Shown here piece by piece: positions 58,521 through 64,000 of a stretch of 64,000 nt of DNA; the first letter of the stretch is position 1, and each line of letters opens with the position of its first letter. A program made the position numbers and the translations under genes. Where the stretch lies: NCBI GenBank assembly GCA_036583965.1, contig JAZBQD010000021.1, positions 19,692,771 to 19,756,770 on the forward strand. The letters run 5' to 3'. The notes below the pieces were generated by a model. The model ran no database searches. It saw only the letters and a list, made by a program, of their open reading frames with translations, and was not told the DNA's origin. This stretch comes from Prunella strophiata (lineage: Eukaryota > Chordata > Aves > Passeriformes > Prunellidae).

Positions 58521-61500
58521 TGTCCTTGGCACTGGGCACAGGATCTGCTTCCCCGGGTGTCCCCTGAGACCTGATTAAATCTGGAAATAGGGGTTGAGCT
58601 GCAGACTTCTCCCAAATAAATCCATCCTGCCTGACTGCAAGTGGAATATTGGATATCTGGAGCGTTTTAAAGCTCCTTTATGTGTCCACGGGGTCTGAAT
58701 ATTTCTAGGATTAAAGAGCAGCTGAGCTGGGCTTTTTGGATTTCTTTTGGTTTTTTTTGAGAGCTTCTGCTTCAGTTGTGAGTTTGCCTTCACCTGCCAG
58801 GTGTTTGAAGAGCTTCATAAACCTGATTTAGAGGTCCTGGAATTTTTGGCTGCACTCTTGAACCTCTGCAGCAAGTGCTTGATCTGTCCTTTTCCTTGGA
58901 AAAAAGAGAGGGGTTTCCTAGGGAAAAAAAAAAAAAAAAAAAAATCTGTTTTCTCAGGAGCTCCTTTCTTGTTCCTCCGGGGGCTGCTGGTGGAAAGAGG
59001 GCAATGATTTGGGAACTGGTACTTGTGGCTGTCCATGGTTGTTATCTGCTTTAGGAAGTGGGAATGGTTTTTCTTAACTGGAAAATTCTGCTCCTTTGTC
59101 CCAAGGCACTCATTTCCTTCCTTCCGTGAAAAAAAAAAAAAAAAATTGAGGGGGGAAAAGTAAAAATCCCATGTTTGGTGAAGGACTTTGCTGCTGGAGG
59201 CAGAGATTTGGGAGTGCTGTCCCCAGGGAGGGGTGGTGGCACTGCAGGGTTGGGTGTTGTGAGTGAAATGAGTCCAGGATTTAACCCCATCCTTGGCTGG
59301 GATGGTGCAGGGCCATCCCTGGAAGCTGAAAAATGAATTTATTGACCCCTGGAATGCTCAGGGCTCTCAGGGAGAGAAGTGGAAGTGGAGAATGGAGAGC
59401 TGGGCAGGGGCAGGACCTGGCTCATCCTCTGTGCACCCAGGTCTTGGCAGCTTTTCCAAACACCTGCTGAGCTCCATTTCTCCCTGCTGAGACCAAATTC
59501 CCCTGGGATGTGCAGGAAGAGTCCCCAAAAGCCCAGGGGACAGTGAGGGCAACTGCCAGGGGTGCAGGAGCAGCACATCTGCAGCACAGCTGGCTCTGCT
59601 GGAGCAAAAGTGGAAATAAATGGATTTTATTTAGGATCAGGTTGCAGCACAGCCCTGATAAGTGAACATCCCATTTTCCCCCAAATGGAGGAACCCAATC
59701 CTGGAGGTATCAGTGCATCTTTTAATGGCCTTGCTCTGGGAAACACAAGGATTCTGTTGAAATGGGGGTTTAATGGTTCCTCCTTTTTCCTGCTTCTCCC
59801 TGCAAAGCCTTTTGAGCTGGGAAGGAGGCAGGGGATGGTTGGAATGCTGCTTCTTTGTGGGCAGCCCAGTTAAAATCTAATTATCCTGGTTATCAGTCAG
59901 TAAAAGGCTCTCCCAGAGAAAAGGGGGGGTTTATCTCTATTTGTTTGACAGCAAACCTGAAATGCATCACTTGATACCATAACTGAGCTCAATTCACCCA
60001 TTTTCTGCCATTCCAACAAAAAAAAAAAAAAAAAGGGAAGTTTGATGCTCCCTTTAATGCCAAGAACTACAAAAAAGGTCATTTAAGTTTTACTGGCTCG
60101 TTAATTCAAGCTGCTCACTCAAAGTGCATCTTTCCCATGGCAATGGCCCAGCCTAAAAATGCCCTTTATTTGGGTTGGAGATAAATGGCTCATCCAGGGA
60201 GACTGCAGGCCCTGGAGAAGATCCTGCACCTCAGAAATGTGGGAATAAACCCAGCACAATGGGCATGGAATGATGCAAATGGGAGCAGTTTGTTAATCCA
60301 GGGTGGGAATGTGGATGCAGCCACTCAGTCCTTGGTTTTGGGGGGAAATTCCCTTTCAGGATTTGTTTTCTTGCTCAAGAGGTGAAAGTTCCCCTCAGCC
60401 AGGCTCTGCTCCCAGGAAACAAGGCACAGGACAAGGGGAACCTGCCCCAGGTTGTGCCAGGGGAGGTTCAGGTTGGATTTTGGGATCAGTTCTTGCCCAG
60501 AAGGGTTGGCCAGGCTGGCACAGCTGCCCAGGGCAGTGGTGCAGTTCCCATTCCTGCTGGGATTTAAAAGCCACACTTTTGAAACAGCAGAATTTATCAA
60601 TTGACACCCCCAGCTGCCATAAAATGTCTAAAATCAGGGAATATTTTCCTTCTCTTCCCTCCCCATCCCCATTTCCTTTGCCTGCCCCAGGTGCCACAGC
60701 TGCAGAACCTCCCCAGGGTCCAAACCTGCTTTTTCCCCAAATCCACCCCAAAACCTCTGCCCTGGAGAGGGGAGGAGGGTGGGAAGCTCTGATGGGATGG
60801 AGCTGGATCCCAGTTTTGCCAGGTGAAGCTGCAGGAAGACAGGACAGGTTCTCCTGGAATTCTTCTGTCTTTATGGAGGCTCAAATTCAGGGATTGTTTT
60901 TAGAACCTGAGGGTTTTGTGTCCCTGTGGAAAACAGGGAGCTCATCCCTGGGGCTGGAGGGTTCCAGACCCTTCCTGTCTCTGCACTCCCTCCTCTGGGA
61001 GCTCCACCTGTGCCTTGGGATGGGAATGCTGGGAGAGGGAAAGTTAAAAGTGCCCAGAAAACAAAATCTGGGCTCTGTACAGAGCCAGAGTGGTTGAGTT
61101 CCACACAGGAATGAAAACAAGGCCTTGGAGGCTGAGGGTTTGTTCCTTTGGTGTTGGAGTTTTTTGGGTTTTTTTTTTTTTTTTTTTTTTCCCTTTTTGG
61201 AATGGAATGGAGTCAAAACATGAGGTTTTTGGATAGGAAAGGCTCCCCCTCCCACCACTCTGCCTCCCTGCATCCCTCTGGAGGCAGCTCAGGGATCATG
61301 CTGGACCTGGGAGTCTGTTCCACCAAATATTGTCAGAATTAATCCCAGTCCCCCTGGACTGTTTGGGCAGAAAACATCAAGTTCCTTCCATGCAGCCAAG
61401 AGGAACCATGTCCTGAGCCCTGATCACAAAAAATCTGGGATGAAAAGCTTCCCTCCCAGCCAGCAAAGATGGTCCTGCTTAAATTGAGTGCCACAGAAAA

Positions 61501-61730
61501 CTTCCTGTGCCTCATTCCCTGCTTGAAATAGGGATGGTGGAAGCACAGCTGGTGGCTCCTGGCTCTGCAGCCACTTGTGGCACCTGGAGGGGCTGGAATG
61601 TCCCCTCCTGCCAGGAGGGGACCCTCGGGGTGCTGGCAGTGCCATGGGGAAGTGCAGGTGCTGAGGATAATCCCCTGCTTTGCCTTTCCCAAGGGGCTCA
61701 GAGCCTTTCCCAGTGTGGCTCTTGGCTGGT
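58521..61730. other. No gene recognised in outer right arm
   Basis: Mirror of about 15,721-18,929 at high identity. Main differences are homopolymer lengths: A run at 58,924-58,944, A run at 59,130-59,144 and T run near 61,169-61,190. Confidence 0.5.
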
Positions 61731-61734
61731 GGGT

Positions 61735-62265
61735 GTCAGGGGTCTCTCAGGAGCTGGAGATGACCCTGATCTGTTTGGGAGTCCTCTGTGTCCCAGCCCA
61801 AGAACCAAAGAAGGAGTCAGGAATCTTCTTGTGCAGTTTCCAAGGTTGTTTATTATTTCTTATCTGGTAAATTTTCTCCCTGACCAGCCCAGCTCTGTTC
61901 AGCAGGTCAGTCCCAGGCACACTGCCCACCTCTGGGGTGGTGTTGTCTTTTTATACTAAAAACTCCCTGTACATTATTTACAGTTATTTTCCAATACCTA
62001 TCACCTGTGTTACACAGTCCAACTCTACTCTAAACCAATCCCAAAGTGCCACCATCACCCAGAAGATGGAGGCTGTGAAGAAGGAGAAAGAAGGGCAGAA
62101 CACACCCAAATTCCTCCATCTTGATCCCCAAAACCTTATTCTAAACATCTCTAAAATTCTACATTTTCACCCTGTGGTAAACTAATTATTACTCTACTTA
62201 ATTTGTGTGGCTTGTAACTCCTCATATAAGGTTGGTAATTTTTTCCATGGCTCAGGATCAAAGGC
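61735..62265 (-). mobile_element. Probable solo LTR of an endogenous retrovirus (right arm)
   Basis: Reverse-strand copy of the LTR-like element at 15,185-15,710. The poly(A) signal complement TTTATT lies at 61,849-61,854 and the TATA-box complement near 61,947-61,957. About 2% of bases differ from the left copy over 290 bases checked. There are no adjacent retroviral genes. Confidence 0.65.
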
Positions 62266-63079
62266 ACAGGGGTTTTGGGCTCTGTGCCGAGGTCTCTGAG
62301 CCCCCTGCCAGGGGCTGGAGCCATCCAGGGCAGCCAGAGGGATGTGCTGGGTTCTGCCACATGGGGGCTTTGGGGGAGGTGGTGGCTGCCAGCTGCTCCA
62401 TGGAAACCCTGCCCTGATCCACACTGCCTTGGGAAGTGTTCCCAGGGGATCACCCTGACCTGGCTGAGGTGGAGCCTCCACTGAGTGTGGCTCTGATCTG
62501 TTCCCAGAGTGCATCCAGAGCAAGTGGAATGTGCAGGGAGCTTTGATTTCCTTGGAAAGCCATCGTGGCCAGGCCTGCTGCCACGTGGTTGGGTTGGGTT
62601 TTTTTTGTGATCTCACTCCCTGATCCTTCTGGAGGAGTTCAGGAGGAGCTTATCCTCCAGCTGGGAATGGCTGGGAGAATCCATGAATTTATCAGACACC
62701 TGGGAGGAGCTGGAGCAAAGATTTGCTGGGATGAGCAGCTTTTCCTCTTTGAAGTTCCCATGGGTTCAAGGCAGACATTTCTTATCGAGGTTGTTTTGGG
62801 ATGTAATGCCATGGGAAAGGGGTTTTTGTGGAATTCCTGGGATAACACTGGGCAGGCTGGAAGGGCAGGATGTCTGTGAGAGTTGCCTGTGTGAGTTTGC
62901 AGCAGGGAAGGAGCTGAGGGCTGGTGCTGCTCACAGCTGGAATTCTGCACTCAGGAGTCTCCAGTGCTTCCAGAGCCTGATTTGGCTTCCTGGAGGTGCC
63001 ACCTCCCCATCCTGGAACTGGGGTGGAAAATTGGATGTGGGAATTACTGTGGGCTTGATCAGGGGATCCCCAATGGCTG

Positions 63080-63525
63080 AGGAATGGAGTGGGTTGGGTG
63101 GGAAGGGATCTCTGGAGGTTCTCAAGTCCAGCTGCTGCCATGAGGATTCCCAACTTTCCCCTATCCCAGAGTGCTCCAAACCCTGTCCAGCCTGGCCTTA
63201 GGCACTGCCAGGGATCCAGGGGCAGCCACAGCTGTGCCAGGGTCTGTCCACCCTCACAGGGAACAATTCCTAATTCCCAATCTCCCATCCATCCCTGCCC
63301 TCTGGCAGTGGGAGCCATTCCCTGTGTCCTGTCCCTCCATGCCTTGTCCCCAGTCCCTCTGCAGCTCTCCTGGAGCCCCTTCAGGCCCTGCCAGGGGCTC
63401 TGAGCTCTGCCTGGATCAGCTGAACACCCCCAGCTCTCCCAGCCTGCCTCCAGAGGGGCTCCAACCCTCAGAGCATCTCCCTGGACTCACTCCAGCAGCT
63501 CCATGTCCTGATGCTGGAGCTCCTG
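63080..63525 (-). mobile_element. CR1 LINE 3' fragment (right arm)
   Basis: Mirror of 13,925-14,370 with few differences, running from the GGGTTGGGTGGGAAGGGATC tail to CAGCAGCTCCATGTCCTG. Confidence 0.85.
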
Positions 63526-64000
63526 TGGGGTCTCACCTGAGCAGGACAGAGGGGAAGAATCCCCTCCTTCCCCTGCTGACCCCAGTGCAGGAGAATTCCC
63601 TGTGCTCACCCCCGGGGTGCCATCCCCCCTTCCCAGAAGGGTTTTCCTCCCTGTCTGTGCCTTGGACAACGTTCAAACCAAGGGAGATGGGGTTGGAATC
63701 CCAGCTGTGCTCGGGGTTAGCCCAGTCCAGGTGTTGTGGTGACATCTGCACAGCTGGGCACTGCTGCAGCTCCAGGAGAAGGTTCCCTGCTGTTGATGTG
63801 CCATGTGTGCTGGCCCTGCCATGCAGCAGGAATTGTTTCTTGGAGCAGGAATATTTACACTCCAACCCTCCTCCTTTTGGGCAGGGGACAGCCCAGGCCC
63901 ATTTCTCCAGCCTTGCTTTCATTAATGCAGGGCTGCAGTTCATCAAGCCCCATAAATATTTATATCCTGAGCTTTCCTTGGAGCATTCCAAACCCTGGCC

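Larger units (their letters stand above)
40231..64000 (-). repeat. Right arm of the inverted repeat (truncated by window)
   Basis: Reverse complement of 13,450-36,818 throughout, starting sharply at CTGGACATTGTG. It is about 400 bp longer than the left arm, partly through longer minisatellites and partly through scattered small insertions. By eye, differences are about 10% with many indels at 40-53 kb, 2-4% around 53-56 kb and 0-2% at 58-64 kb. The gradient rises toward the contig end at the gap. No gene is recognised anywhere in it. Non-repeat stretches are equivalent to those listed for the left arm. Confidence 0.97.

Noticed and set aside
1..64000. tRNA, rRNA or bacterial-type operon signals
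   Set aside because: I saw no cloverleaf boxes, rRNA signatures or gene-dense organisation; the sequence is typical vertebrate intergenic DNA.

Overview
The window looks like nuclear DNA from a bird, probably a songbird. Many fragments match the 3' end of avian CR1 LINEs from memory. One pair of sequences looks like an avian endogenous-retrovirus LTR with a TATA box and poly(A) signal. Minisatellites, microsatellites and small CpG-rich patches are common. I find no protein-coding gene, tRNA, rRNA or CRISPR array that I can support. The long open frames are explained by tandem repeats, CR1 antisense sequence or GC-rich, stop-poor DNA, and most lose their frame between the two duplicated copies.

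Layout: positions 1 to about 13,449 occur once here. They hold scattered CR1 ends, an 11-bp minisatellite (5,423-5,612), a duplication with a 208-bp offset (6,865-7,262), an inverted AP-1-like pair (10,292-10,323), a CpG-rich block (10,570-11,110) and a 104-bp minisatellite (11,273-12,020). Positions 13,450-36,818 then reappear in reverse complement at 40,231-64,000, making an inverted repeat with arms of about 23.4 and 23.8 kb. The window ends inside the right arm, so the outer limit is unknown. Between the arms lie 1.1 kb of unique DNA, a gap of exactly 500 Ns (37,963-38,462), about 1 kb of ATCC/CCAT satellite, a short 44-bp tandem repeat and an AT-rich, cruciform-prone stretch.

The inverted repeat is the main feature. 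By eye the arms differ by about 0-2% in their outer third, 2-4% near the middle and roughly 8-10% with many small indels within about 15 kb of the gap. Two readings compete. One is a real palindrome. The other is two haplotype contigs scaffolded head to head, with an unpolished end on the right contig. The round-number gap, the steep quality gradient, the homopolymer-length differences and the net extra length of the right arm favour an assembly origin, but the window cannot decide it.

Several short non-coding blocks in the arms carry dense transcription-factor-like motifs that partly survive in both copies. Examples are a TAATTA cluster at 19.0 kb, a C/EBP-octamer-FOX block at 24.4 kb and an inverted GATA pair at 26.04 kb. 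They are candidate regulatory elements only.
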